Below, piece after piece: positions 9,401 to 17,085 of a stretch of 64,000 bases of DNA (positions are counted from its first letter, which is position 1; each line of letters begins with the position of its first letter). This stretch comes from Firmicutes bacterium UBA1191 (GTDB lineage Bacteria; Bacillota; Clostridia; Peptostreptococcales; Anaerovoracaceae): positions 28,225 to 92,224 of the forward strand of contig DBYH01000004.1 of the NCBI GenBank assembly GCA_002310095.1, read 5' to 3'. Below the pieces are notes generated by a model, which was given only the letters and a program-made list of their open reading frames with translations, was not told the origin of the DNA and searched no databases. Both the position numbers and the translations under genes were made by a program.

Positions 9401-9781
9401 GAGACGCTTGAGCGGCGTGCCGTGCCAGGTGTTCAGATAAACCTGTTCGTCACGTTTTATGAAATAAGTCGGGAAAGAATTGTCGGTGGCGAGATACTTG
9501 GCTGTGGCCAGGATCTTCCTGTAGGCTCCGCTGCCGCGCACGACCGTCTTAGTCCTCGAAAGCCCGTAGAAATCCAGTTTCTCCCGGATATCCTTTTCAC
9601 TTTCTTTCAGGGTGACGACGTAAGGCCTGATCGACTTCCAGCGTTCATCTGTTTCCAGGCACCTCAAGAGCGCAAACATGTTTCCGTCGGCATGTTTGCC
9701 CTGTCCGGCCTCGAGCAGAAAAGCTCTGCTGTCGATATCTTCCTCCAGGTACTGAAGGTATCCGCCCTTTTTCTTTCCCAT
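6482..9781 (-). CDS. Double-domain CDP-glycerol glycerophosphotransferase
   Basis: This very long (1099-residue) protein carries two glycerophosphotransferase-like modules. The N-terminal one (about 80-380) has TWHGTPLKRLG with His120, CDYPRNDVLFD, YMPTWRGTG and ITDYSSVMVDFA. The C-terminal one (about 720-1095) has LQHGVMYM with His847, VCGLLKFDR, LPHPLIQD and VTDYSSIAYDAFY at about 999-1011. Between them, residues about 400-570 look helical and 570-700 are rich in beta-type sequence, unlike TagF. The N-terminal module resembles copies 1 and 2, while the C-terminal module lacks the tryptophan of WHG. It starts 8 nt after the tagD stop with an AGGAAAG ribosome site. It could be a bifunctional polymerase, or an elongase with a built-in primer enzyme. 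Confidence 0.88.
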   Translation of the reverse strand: MGKKKGGYLQYLEEDIDSRAFLLEAGQGKHADGNMFALLRCLETDERWKSIRPYVVTLKESEKDIREKLDFYGLSRTKTVVRGSGAYRKILATAKYLATDNSFPTYFIKRDEQVYLNTWHGTPLKRLGRADISNSTSIGNVQKNFLAADYLLLPDTFMKDIVMNDYMIGRMYGNSAVMCDYPRNDVLFDEEKRKELREIFGLTGKKVYAYMPTWRGTGRNADVRKQVDEAAAIISQIESSMGEDDELFVNFHFLIGDRLDYSGFRKARPFPAEYETYDFLCACDALITDYSSVMVDFAQTGREIILYMYDYDEYVRQRGFYFDIRTLPFKMAYDEAGLAEAMGSGFEPYELRNDLVNYNCGNASEKLLELMIDGKSGGLEILSWDKPNETTVIYAGDLEKEIHCRLTDHIINGLTDEEKANTVIAFENEIEKHTVEYLQKLDPSISFLRLAGTGTMSKKERAALHFNRTRGWCGGTAEEYFRREYRRLFGNVNCREIRFLNTDIFYRIGIMTAGSAATAIYRIPQEYYGKPNETFYPHPDRIGPFRGRFDREIQVDGLDLELWEGLKCDGIIARMDGLKISRSGGEDEISGELQISTGSRSDLQVEAFEISSSVYGNVFTYPMSFTETGRTSAGGVETRKGRFAVSVPEGEIESWYASNLMGIIMKVDGMDLNVQVMSKEKSRGSSNSVTRIPGSEQVCELKEDFRFARLMVRPENISDNPSEQRKLALAYALARITPWNKPVLLYEKNCARYEESASVLFERLVDSGRKDVRYILDRGYDHMDEIGQKYRAKLVDRYSFRHYYDMFAARTIISSESLDHCLEKKSGNGLFKKHILRGNKNYVFLQHGVMYMVSLDSEQRKFFRKSENGGKQRVVASSRLEAEHFTDNTNYDAGDIYVCGLLKFDRNEVSADADRIVVMTTWRPWEYVSGTGSLQDTGYYRMLRMIVDSVPEDLKDKLVVLPHPLIQDQVEGLGDDPVWKYYTPGMKYDTVLSRTRLFVTDYSSIAYDAFYRGASVVFFWKDKDECMKEYGKSAHLMLTEDLAFGDICMTEEELRASVRESYDNPPKQEYEDNYRKIVAFHDGKNTDRFIAMAKKDGIL

Positions 9782-9789
9782 CTTTCCTG

Positions 9790-10179
9790 TTACTTCTTCA
9801 GATCCTTCTTGATCTGGGTCGTAGAGATCTCAGGCGTTCTCGGAAGGTATACCACTTCGCAGTAGTCCTTCAGGAAGTCGAACTTCCCTTCCCAGTCGTC
9901 GCCGATGACGAAGGTGTCGACCTTGAACTCCTTGACGTCGCTGACCTTCTGCTCCCAGGACTCCTCCGGGATGACCAGATCGACGTACCTGATTGCTTCC
10001 ACGAGACGTTTTCTCTCCTCGTAGCTGAAGTAGCATTTCTTCTGCTTCATGTTCCAGTTGAATTCATCCGTCGATATTGCCACGATCAGATAATCTCCCA
10101 GTTCCTTCGCTCTCTGAAGCAGATTGACATGTCCGTAGTGGAGCAGGTCAAATGTTCCGTACGTTATTACCTTTTTCAC
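9790..10179 (-). CDS. tagD: Glycerol-3-phosphate cytidylyltransferase
   Basis: This 129-residue enzyme makes CDP-glycerol from CTP and sn-glycerol 3-phosphate, the donor for the four glycerophosphotransferases downstream. The nucleotidyltransferase motif GTFDLLHYGH lies at residues 8-17, and the C-terminal RTPEISTTQIKK is the family's ISTT motif. The start is a GTG at 10179-10177 with a strong AGGAGG Shine-Dalgarno. An upstream in-frame ATG at 10245 is inside the preceding gene and gives a non-conserved extension, so it was rejected. The gene overlaps the end of the yfhO-like gene by 32 nt. Length is normal for TagD/TarD. Confidence 0.95.
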   Translation of the reverse strand: MKKVITYGTFDLLHYGHVNLLQRAKELGDYLIVAISTDEFNWNMKQKKCYFSYEERKRLVEAIRYVDLVIPEESWEQKVSDVKEFKVDTFVIGDDWEGKFDFLKDYCEVVYLPRTPEISTTQIKKDLKK

Positions 10180-12904
10180 GATTTCTCCTCCTGAAAATAA
10201 ATGCGATACCCAGTGCGATAAGCAGCCCTGCCAGGGACAGGACAATGCCCTTCCTCTGCATGCGGTTGTTGTATTTCAGTTCAACGTCGTGGGTACCTGC
10301 CTTGAGCCCGGTCCCCATGAACGCGATATTGGCGCCTGTCAGTTTGTCAGCCTTTTCCCCGTCCACGTAAACGTCCCAGTTGGTGTTGCTGGCTATGGAC
10401 AGGAACAGGATGCCGTCCTTGCTGAGATCGACGGTCCCCTTCACTGACTTGTCGTCATATTCCGATACCTTAAACGGCTCTTTGGAACGCTTCGCGGCGT
10501 ACTTGTCATATACGTCCATGTTCATGGACGATACCCGCAGATCGCCGAAGTGGTATTTGCCCTTCTTTGAGAAGGTTATCCTGATCCTTCCGCTGTAGCC
10601 GTCGTAATATCCCAGGTTCAGGTCGTAATCCCTGATGTTGTAGATGGACTGGTTGGTCAGTTCATTGTCCGCGGATTCGCTGACGCTCTCGTTCTTGCAG
10701 ATAAGATTGAAGGAACTGCTCGTCTCGCCGCTGCCCCGGATGAGATCGTCGAAGGAAACGACCAGCTGTCCGGCCGGAGCGTTCTTCACATCGATGCAGA
10801 AGCCCGCGCCGTCACGCTTGGCGATGATTTTGTTTCCCTTTATCTTCACGCCGTCCTTCTTAGTTATCTTGTACGAGACGTCTCTTACATCCGTTTCTAT
10901 GTCTTCGGCTGTGACTGCCTTTGCAGACAGTCCGTCCATCTTCTCGTCCGGGATCACGACAGCCTGGAGCAGAGCCTGCTCACGCTCGAGACGGCCGAGT
11001 TTTTCGAATTCGCTGCGGGAGATGCACTTGTCGTAGGCGAAGCCGAGACCGACGTCGTACTTGTTCCTGAAGACATTGACTCCGTCGATGTTCTCAGACA
11101 TTTCAAAGCCGTATCCGGCGTAGGCGTCGGCTCCCATCCTGAAGTAATTCAGGTCGTCGCCGAGGAAATATCTGACGCCGTACAGGTAATCCAGACCCGC
11201 CCTGTTGTCATTGGACAGCATGTAGACACGCTTGGAATAGCCGTAGTTGTTGCCGACCAGCTTGTTCAGCTCAAGAATGGTTTCCGGAAGTTTGGAGTCG
11301 TATGTGTATATGCTCTTTGACTGCCACCACAGATTCTCGTTGGCAGGCATCTTCATCTCCTGATGGACGTTGATCCAGTCGACCTGATCGACGCGGTAGA
11401 AATCCTTATCGTCTATCTGGGTCGCGACTCTCTGAGTCGAGCCCGTGAGTTGCTTGTACATATCGCTGTCATGGACGAATTTGCCCATGTTGCCGTATAG
11501 GCTGCCGTTCCACGCTATCACCAGAGTGATGCACGTCAGGACGATCAGGGCTATCTGCCTGTTCCTGAGGCTCGGCGCGGAATCTCTTCCCTTCCCTATG
11601 ATGATGAGAACTCCGATGCCGGCGAGAATGTTGACGCCGATGAACGCCATGGCGTTCCTGTTCATGTCGCACAGCCCCAGAACTCCGAATCCCACTGTCC
11701 ACACAGCCAGAACGGCCAGCGAGGCGGCCATAAGGATCATGTTCTTCTTCCGGCGAAGCTCATTCAGATCAAGAACCTCCGCCGCCGCCCAGATGGCGAA
11801 GAACGGTATCATGTAGTACCATCTGCCCGAATTGTAGCTGAACCCGTTGAACATGCAGCTGAAGAACGGGAACAGCATCATCACCATCAGGATCAGCGTC
11901 ATTACGGCACCGGTACTGCGAATGGTGATCTTTCTGAAGGCGACTATGAGAACAATGAGCGCGACGATCGGCACTCCGATATATGAGTACCCGTCCAGCA
12001 GTCCTTCCGAGACTATGTGTTTGCCCATTTCCATGTAGAAGGACGGGTTGTAGAACAGATCTATTCCATCGTCGGAACTCTCCATTGACGCGGAGCTCAC
12101 TCTTATGAATCTCTGCACCAGAACGATGGAAGATATAAGAATTCCGCAGAGACCGTATCCGACGAACAGGAAAATCTTCCTGAAGTATTCGGATGGTCTG
12201 AAGCGGTCATTGTATGCGGCGTATCTCAGAAGTATGTAAGCGACCGCCACGAGGCCGGCCATGTAGGCCAGATAGGAATTCTCGATGATATAGTAGGCCA
12301 CTGTCAGAATGAACAGCAGCGGATTTTTGCCTTTGTATATCCTGTCGATGGAAAGGATGAGTATCGGGAAGAGAACGATGAGCAGTACGAATCTCGCCTG
12401 CATCAGAGCGATGTTGACGGTCCATGTGCAGAAGGCGTAGGAAACAGCGCCCAGAAGGCATCCGAAATCGGATAGCTTTACCTCTCTGGCAAAAGCGATA
12501 AAGGCCAGGCCGGAAAGATACATTCTGCATATGAGCGCGATGGTATATCCCAGTTCAAGATGAGTCCACGGGAACATGGCCGCGAGAATATTGAACGGGT
12601 CGGTCAGATATGACACTTCCATGCCCGTTCCTCTGTACCAGGACCACTCAGGAAAACCGCCGCCGGAGAAGAAGGACCCCAGATTATGCTTGAGTTCGGC
12701 GATCCAGAAATAGCCCTGGCGATAGGCGTCGCCGAACTGGACAAATGTCCTGTCCAGCAGGATGAACATTACGAAAACGCCCGCCGAAACAACAACAAAA
12801 AGCAGCGAATACAAGGCGATGATTCCCCTCGTGTTCACATGAAGGTCTCCATTTTCATCAAACCATTTTCCGGTCAGTTTTTCTTCCCTGTTAATAGTGC
12901 TCAT
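10148..12904 (-). CDS. YfhO-family polytopic membrane protein (probable GT-C glycosyltransferase)
   Basis: This 918-residue protein has about twelve or more membrane segments in its N-terminal half. The first external loop carries FGDAYRQGYFW, matching the GD(x)xxQ motif of YfhO/GT-C enzymes. A large extracellular part follows (about 450-880) with beta-rich sequence, and a final C-terminal helix ends in basic residues. YfhO of Bacillus is linked to glycosylation of lipoteichoic acid outside the cell, using lipid-linked sugars. Here it heads the tagD/tagF-like cluster, which fits sugar addition to a glycerol-phosphate polymer. The ATG at 12904 follows the predicted promoter very closely and has no Shine-Dalgarno. 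Confidence 0.85.
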   Translation of the reverse strand: MSTINREEKLTGKWFDENGDLHVNTRGIIALYSLLFVVVSAGVFVMFILLDRTFVQFGDAYRQGYFWIAELKHNLGSFFSGGGFPEWSWYRGTGMEVSYLTDPFNILAAMFPWTHLELGYTIALICRMYLSGLAFIAFAREVKLSDFGCLLGAVSYAFCTWTVNIALMQARFVLLIVLFPILILSIDRIYKGKNPLLFILTVAYYIIENSYLAYMAGLVAVAYILLRYAAYNDRFRPSEYFRKIFLFVGYGLCGILISSIVLVQRFIRVSSASMESSDDGIDLFYNPSFYMEMGKHIVSEGLLDGYSYIGVPIVALIVLIVAFRKITIRSTGAVMTLILMVMMLFPFFSCMFNGFSYNSGRWYYMIPFFAIWAAAEVLDLNELRRKKNMILMAASLAVLAVWTVGFGVLGLCDMNRNAMAFIGVNILAGIGVLIIIGKGRDSAPSLRNRQIALIVLTCITLVIAWNGSLYGNMGKFVHDSDMYKQLTGSTQRVATQIDDKDFYRVDQVDWINVHQEMKMPANENLWWQSKSIYTYDSKLPETILELNKLVGNNYGYSKRVYMLSNDNRAGLDYLYGVRYFLGDDLNYFRMGADAYAGYGFEMSENIDGVNVFRNKYDVGLGFAYDKCISRSEFEKLGRLEREQALLQAVVIPDEKMDGLSAKAVTAEDIETDVRDVSYKITKKDGVKIKGNKIIAKRDGAGFCIDVKNAPAGQLVVSFDDLIRGSGETSSSFNLICKNESVSESADNELTNQSIYNIRDYDLNLGYYDGYSGRIRITFSKKGKYHFGDLRVSSMNMDVYDKYAAKRSKEPFKVSEYDDKSVKGTVDLSKDGILFLSIASNTNWDVYVDGEKADKLTGANIAFMGTGLKAGTHDVELKYNNRMQRKGIVLSLAGLLIALGIAFIFRRRNREKGNNVRNI

Positions 12905-12914
12905 AGATATTTAT

Positions 12915-12943
12915 ATTTTACCATAAACACACCCTTTTATTAA
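12915..12943 (-). promoter_or_regulatory. Promoter of the yfhO-tagD-tagF-like operon, very short leader
   Basis: The minus strand shows TTAATA (12943-12938), a 17-nt spacer and an extended -10 TGGTAAAAT with TAAAAT at 12920-12915. The ATG of the yfhO-like gene begins only 10 nt further, so the predicted leader is about 3-4 nt and cannot hold a ribosome-binding site. Its -35 box lies 2 nt from the -35 box of the divergent lipoprotein promoter. Confidence 0.5.
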
Positions 12944-12944
12944 C

Positions 12945-12973
12945 TTGATTTTCGATATACATTCAGTTAACAT
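12945..12973 (+). promoter_or_regulatory. Possible promoter of the lipoprotein gene
   Basis: TTGATT at 12945-12950 and TAACAT at 12968-12973 are spaced by 17 nt. The predicted start lies about 19 nt before the ATG, leaving room for the strong AAAGGAGG ribosome site that is present at about 12982-12989. Confidence 0.4.
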
Positions 12974-12998
12974 TAAGCCATAAAAGGAGGTATGATTC

Positions 12999-13442
12999 AT
13001 GGCTATCAACAGAAAAACCGTTACATCTCTGCTTCTTGCCGTAACCCTCGCCGTCTCATCGGCAGCCCTTCTTGGCGGGTGCGGCTCATCGGATAAAAAT
13101 TCGGGCACAACTCCTGAAGAACAGGAGGCGTCAGTTCTGGCTTCAAAGGCTGTAGAGCTCAACAAAAAAGAAGAGAACTTCTACGGCACGTGGAAAGCCA
13201 CCTCGGCGAACGCGGAATACCTGTATGGGCATCTGCTTATTACGATAAATGAAGACGGTACGTTCGACGCGGACATTTCAGACGAGAAGTTCTCCGGCAC
13301 GTGGAAAAAAATCGACGGAGGCATCGAGTATGACAGCGAACTGATTCACGGCAAACTTTTCTTCGGAAAGAAGTGCCGCATGGTCATCGAGGAGCAGACA
13401 GAAGACGAGGATCTGCATGTAACACTTGTGAAAGTCGATTAG
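12999..13442 (+). CDS. Small secreted lipoprotein of unknown function
   Basis: This 147-residue protein has a type II signal peptide: a basic start (MAINRKT), a hydrophobic core and the lipobox LLGGC with Cys28 as the lipidated residue. The mature part begins with a Ser/Gly/Glu-rich tether. A small domain of roughly 85 residues follows, with the pattern FYGTWKATSAN, ITINEDGTFDADI and FSGTWKKIDGG, which reads like a small beta-barrel of the lipocalin-like or copper-resistance type. I do not recognise the family. A strong AAAGGAGG precedes the ATG. It is divergent from the yfhO-like operon and convergent with the L,D-transpeptidase, with which it shares a terminator. An envelope role is inferred from context only. 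Confidence 0.8.
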   Translation: MAINRKTVTSLLLAVTLAVSSAALLGGCGSSDKNSGTTPEEQEASVLASKAVELNKKEENFYGTWKATSANAEYLYGHLLITINEDGTFDADISDEKFSGTWKKIDGGIEYDSELIHGKLFFGKKCRMVIEEQTEDEDLHVTLVKVD

Positions 13443-13458
13443 TGAAAAGCATCGCAAT

Positions 13459-13494
13459 AAAAAGGGAGATCTGCAAAGGCAGATCTCCCTTTTA
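13459..13494. terminator. Bidirectional rho-independent terminator
   Basis: An 11-bp perfect stem (GGGAGATCTGC, 13464-13474, with its complement at 13479-13489) has a 4-nt loop. It is flanked by an A-run on the left and a T-run on the right, so it can stop transcription from both sides. It serves the convergent lipoprotein (plus) and L,D-transpeptidase (minus) genes. Confidence 0.92.
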
Positions 13495-13524
13495 TGTTCG
13501 TCTGTATTTTACATTACGATCGAA

Positions 13525-15213
13525 TCAGAAGCAGATAACTGCGGCTCCGATAATGTACGCGTCCCAGATCAGCTTGGCGTTCTTATTCGCGTTTCTGATG
13601 CAGGCGTGGGACTGCGGTTCACCGAGCACGTATGCCGGACGCTTGCCGTGAATGCCGTTGAAGTTTCCTTCCGAATCCTTCTTGCCGTGGTAACCATTCC
13701 AGTATGGTATTCCCTTCATGTACCTCGCCCGGTTGCTGTTGATCCTGTTCGGACCCGTATAGGAAGGCGTCGAGGCCTTGCCGGATGAGCATTCCCAGTT
13801 GTCTCTAGGGAACTTGGAGTCATTTACGCTTGTCGCCATGACCCACTTCTTGCCGTCCCTCTTGAGAATGAACATGTGCTGCGTATAGTAGCTGACCCAG
13901 ATGCAGTAGTTCTTGCCGGATCCATAGCTGTCATATCCCTTGTTGGCCTTCATGTACGCGGTAACGAAGAGCTCCGCTTCCCTCGTTGTGTAATTGCCTT
14001 TCTTCTGGTTGCTGGCATTGCCTACATAGTGGGCCTTGTGTCCGTAGGAATTGATTCTTGCTATTCTGAACTTGTACTTGCCGTCCATGAAGTAGAAGCA
14101 GCCCGCCGTGTATCCGTAGCACTTGAGCGCCTCTCCCCTCTTGAACGTCTTGGTCTTTCTCTTGCCGTTGACCTTGTTCTTGCTGGTCAGGGATCTGTTC
14201 ATCTTCGGCCTTACCGTGATGTACATAGGCTTTACGCTGGTCTTCTTTTTAGTCGCCTTGGATTTATCCGCGGTCTGCAGCTTATAGTATCTGCTCAGCT
14301 TATCCATATCCTTGGAATCATCCCGCACGACCAGCTTGCCCTTCTTGGTCTCAGCAAGTCTGACTGCCCTGACCTTGTATCTGTACTTGTGCGTATCCTT
14401 GATCTTGTTCTCATCGGTGAACTGGCACAGTTTCTTTTTCTCTTTATAACTGTCGTTCTCGATTTTGTCGGACACAAGCGTGAAGAACTTGTACTTGCCG
14501 CTGTCCTTCTTGCGCTCGATTACATATGCGTTGGCGCCTTTGACCGGTTTCCATTCAAGCACAACCGACTTGTACGAAGCGTTCGCCGTCGGCTTCACGA
14601 CCTTCAGTTCGTTCGCCACAGTCGTGACTGTCTTCTTGTCTGAATAGCCAGGGTCATCCTCGCCTTCAGCCACATCGACATGAAGTCTGAGTCTGAAAGT
14701 GTACTCGGTATCATTAGTCAGCCCTTTGATCTTCTTGTCGCTTCCGCTTACAGTTGCGCTCTTGACAACGTTATCGCCTTGCTTGACCAGTATGTCATAC
14801 TTTTTCTTGTCGCTTCCGTCCCAGATCATGAAAGCGCAATCGTATCCGGCATACACCTTAAGGCCCAGCTCACCCTTTACAGAGAACTGTTCAGTTTCTT
14901 CCTGTTCAGTCTTTGTCTGTTCTTCTTCAGGCTCAGTCGCCTCAGGCTCGTCCTGTTCGACTTTGTCAGTATCACCGGCTTCAGGTTCAGTCACTTCAGG
15001 TTCATCCTGCTCGACTTTGTCAGTATCGCCGGCTTCAGGCTCAGTAACTTCAGGCTCGTCCGCTTCTACAGCCGGCGTACCGTCTTCAGTAACCCCGGCC
15101 TGGACGTTCTGGTCGTCCGCCACTCCGTCCGCGGCGAATACTCCGACGCCGGTCGAAGCGAACATCATGAACGCAGTGAGCGCTACCAAAATATTTCTTC
15201 TGATTTTTTTCAT
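13525..15213 (-). CDS. Secreted L,D-transpeptidase with acidic repeats and FN3-like domains
   Basis: This 562-residue exported protein starts with a signal peptide ending near VFAADG. An acidic repeat tail follows (about 45-110). Two fibronectin type III-like regions come next (about 115-200 and 205-300), then a Lys-rich linker, and the C-terminal YkuD domain (about 395-562). The catalytic motif is present as His522 in GIHGK and Cys538 in SHACIR. Such enzymes form 3-3 crosslinks or attach proteins in peptidoglycan. The ATG at 15213 has a GAGAGGA ribosome site. The FN3-like and acidic parts may hold the enzyme at the cell surface. It is a single-gene unit with its own promoter and terminator. 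Confidence 0.88.
   Translation of the reverse strand: MKKIRRNILVALTAFMMFASTGVGVFAADGVADDQNVQAGVTEDGTPAVEADEPEVTEPEAGDTDKVEQDEPEVTEPEAGDTDKVEQDEPEATEPEEEQTKTEQEETEQFSVKGELGLKVYAGYDCAFMIWDGSDKKKYDILVKQGDNVVKSATVSGSDKKIKGLTNDTEYTFRLRLHVDVAEGEDDPGYSDKKTVTTVANELKVVKPTANASYKSVVLEWKPVKGANAYVIERKKDSGKYKFFTLVSDKIENDSYKEKKKLCQFTDENKIKDTHKYRYKVRAVRLAETKKGKLVVRDDSKDMDKLSRYYKLQTADKSKATKKKTSVKPMYITVRPKMNRSLTSKNKVNGKRKTKTFKRGEALKCYGYTAGCFYFMDGKYKFRIARINSYGHKAHYVGNASNQKKGNYTTREAELFVTAYMKANKGYDSYGSGKNYCIWVSYYTQHMFILKRDGKKWVMATSVNDSKFPRDNWECSSGKASTPSYTGPNRINSNRARYMKGIPYWNGYHGKKDSEGNFNGIHGKRPAYVLGEPQSHACIRNANKNAKLIWDAYIIGAAVICF
14943..15062 (-). repeat. 54-bp tandem repeat encoding an acidic 18-residue unit
   Basis: Two full 54-bp copies (14943-14996 and 14997-15050) and a partial third copy encode the unit DEPEVTEPEAGDTDKVEQ in the L,D-transpeptidase. 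The copies differ at several silent positions, so the duplication is not very recent. Such repeats commonly vary in copy number between strains. Confidence 0.9.
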
Positions 15214-15257
15214 AATGTCTGATCCTCTCTTCTCAAAAAATCTCTAATACTCCGAAT

Positions 15258-15286
15258 ATTTTATCAAAATAACGTTGCCTTTGCAA
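15258..15286 (-). promoter_or_regulatory. Promoter of the L,D-transpeptidase gene
   Basis: TTGCAA (15286-15281), a 17-nt spacer and an extended -10 TGATAAAAT with TAAAAT at 15263-15258 lie on the minus strand. The predicted leader is about 38 nt and includes the GAGAGGA ribosome site. The -35 box abuts the stop codon of the upstream membrane protein gene. Confidence 0.65.
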
Positions 15287-16999
15287 TTAATGTCTTACTA
15301 CTTTCCACAGATCATGTCCCGCAACTGTATCGACATGTTCCAGATAAATCATTTTCGTCTGCGGTCCGTACCACTTGTTGAAGTACTTCGTCAGCCTGTC
15401 GACATTCTTGTCCTCAAATACAAAGGCTTTCTCATTGTCTATCAGGTCACCGAATGTGTTGTTCAGGCCGTACTGGGCCAGCTTGCTCTTCAGATACGGC
15501 GATCCTGTTCCCCAGCTGCCGAAACCCAGAGCGTTCTTCTGGTAATTCGGCCCCGGCATGGTCAGCGGTTCGCTGTAGTACGGCGAGAGTCCTCTCGTTC
15601 CGGTACCAAACACGTAGAAGCTGTCCTCATGTTCCTTCAGGTATGAAGTCATCTCATCGGATATCCTGCCTTTGACTGCGTAGTCGTGGAGCTGTGTGTA
15701 AGCGTCCTTCATCGGCATCTGGCAGACCAGCACAAAGGCAGCGCAGAGGACGCATATCATCACCTTGATGGCTCCCGCCCGGATGTTTGCGACTCCCTTT
15801 CTCACTTCTTCACCGCCCATGAAGTACAGAATCCACGTCATGGCGCTGATATCCGCTATGTATGTAGCTCTGTAGAGCGGTCTTCCCACATAATAAAGGT
15901 AAATGTACAGGGCCGCTACCAGCGCTCCCGTCGCGATGACATAGACCCAGTACCTCGGCCTGTACAGCAGTATGACCGCCGCGCCCAGAAGTCCCAGTAT
16001 GAGGAGATGTACGCCCCTTCTGTCGAAATCCGAGAGATCCTTCACCGTTCCCGCCTTGAAGCTCTGGACGGCTTCCGACACGGAGATCTGGCTCTGACCG
16101 GTTTCGTTGTATATCTCGTTGATGGTCTTCAGGTTTTCCAGAGACGCCGCCCCGTCATAGTCCAGATACCAGCTGTTTATGAGGTACAGGTCGTTCTTTG
16201 ATATCCCCGCCATTTCATAATCCATGGAACCATTCTCATAATTCTCATAGACCGGGTAATCCGTCACAAGAGAGCGGTATGTGTCATACTCGTTGAAATC
16301 CTTAAGCTCCTGAGTGCTGTTATTGATACTCATGCTCATGACATAAGTTCCCGCGGCTCCCGCCACAAGAGCCAGGCACACAACGTACAAGGCTATGCGG
16401 CGGCCTTTCAGGTAGCCTTCCGGAATCAGCTCCTTCCTGTGGATGATCACCCAGGCGATGAGGAACAGTCCCGCGAAGCCTATGGCCGCGATGAGGTTCA
16501 TTGTCCTCATCCAGGTACCGAGATATATCAGGACGAAGGCCCATACGTACATTCCGACGCTTCTCTTCCTGATCATGGCGTCGATTAGCACGAGGAAACC
16601 CGCCGTCAGAGCGACGGCCGATGTCTTGGTGAACTGAATGATGCAGTAATGGTCGCCGGCGAACACGGTCAGAATAAGTACCGCGATGACCAGCAGCGTC
16701 TTATTCTCAATGGATTCGAGAATGGTCCTGGTGATTAGAAGGAAGCTCACCCAGGAGATGACCATCTGCGCGACAACAAAGGCATTGACGCCCGGAATTA
16801 CTGACTGAAGGGCTATGATGCCTTTGCAGAGGAACCAGTTGACGAAGGTGCTGTAGGCGTATCCGTCGACCATCCTCAGGGATATGACGTAGTCATCATT
16901 GGTCTCGTAGACCGTGTCCGCGACAATGAGTGCCACGGCCAGGATCACGATGTTTATGATGATCGCTTTTATCCAGTTGTTTCCCATAATTGCTTTCAT
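15287..16999 (-). CDS. Polytopic membrane protein, possible GT-C glycosyltransferase
   Basis: This roughly 570-residue protein has about ten to twelve membrane helices. After the first helix it has ETNDDYVIS, an acidic external-loop motif of the kind seen in GT-C glycosyltransferases that use lipid-linked sugars. A soluble C-terminal part (about 440-570) follows the last helix. I do not recognise a named family. Start choice: ATG 16999 lies 6 nt after a perfect TATAAT, and ATG 16987 (MGNNW) is the alternative. The upstream ATG at 17071 would require translation through the promoter and is rejected. It is divergent from a GtrB-like glycosyltransferase, a natural supplier of lipid-linked sugar, which fits a joint role in external glycosylation. 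Confidence 0.7.
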   Translation of the reverse strand: MKAIMGNNWIKAIIINIVILAVALIVADTVYETNDDYVISLRMVDGYAYSTFVNWFLCKGIIALQSVIPGVNAFVVAQMVISWVSFLLITRTILESIENKTLLVIAVLILTVFAGDHYCIIQFTKTSAVALTAGFLVLIDAMIRKRSVGMYVWAFVLIYLGTWMRTMNLIAAIGFAGLFLIAWVIIHRKELIPEGYLKGRRIALYVVCLALVAGAAGTYVMSMSINNSTQELKDFNEYDTYRSLVTDYPVYENYENGSMDYEMAGISKNDLYLINSWYLDYDGAASLENLKTINEIYNETGQSQISVSEAVQSFKAGTVKDLSDFDRRGVHLLILGLLGAAVILLYRPRYWVYVIATGALVAALYIYLYYVGRPLYRATYIADISAMTWILYFMGGEEVRKGVANIRAGAIKVMICVLCAAFVLVCQMPMKDAYTQLHDYAVKGRISDEMTSYLKEHEDSFYVFGTGTRGLSPYYSEPLTMPGPNYQKNALGFGSWGTGSPYLKSKLAQYGLNNTFGDLIDNEKAFVFEDKNVDRLTKYFNKWYGPQTKMIYLEHVDTVAGHDLWKVVRH

Positions 17000-17005
17000 G
17001 GGATA

Positions 17006-17034
17006 ATTATACCAAACCCCCGCCCCTCTTTCTA
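17006..17034 (-). promoter_or_regulatory. Promoter predicting a leaderless mRNA for the membrane protein
   Basis: On the minus strand TAGAAA (17034-17029), a 17-nt spacer and TGGTATAAT with a perfect TATAAT at 17011-17006 are followed after exactly 6 nt (TATCCC) by ATG at 16999. Transcription would start at or within a base or two of the A of the start codon. No ribosome-binding site is possible. Confidence 0.7.
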
Positions 17035-17050
17035 TGCGAACTTGTAGGGG

Positions 17051-17079
17051 TTGATAAAAGAAGGCAATCATATTACAAT
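17051..17079 (+). promoter_or_regulatory. Promoter predicting a leaderless mRNA for the glycosyltransferase operon
   Basis: TTGATA at 17051-17056, a 17-nt spacer and TACAAT at 17074-17079 form a near-consensus sigma-A promoter. Exactly 6 nt (AATTGT) separate the -10 box from ATG 17086. The AAGAAGG sequence at 17059-17065 is inside the spacer and too far upstream to act as a ribosome site. Confidence 0.75.
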
Positions 17080-17085
17080 AATTGT

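Noticed and set aside
9790..10245. Longer TagD starting at ATG 10245
   Set aside because: The extra 22 residues lie in the coding end of the yfhO-like gene and are not conserved. The GTG at 10179 has a perfect AGGAGG site and matches the family start.
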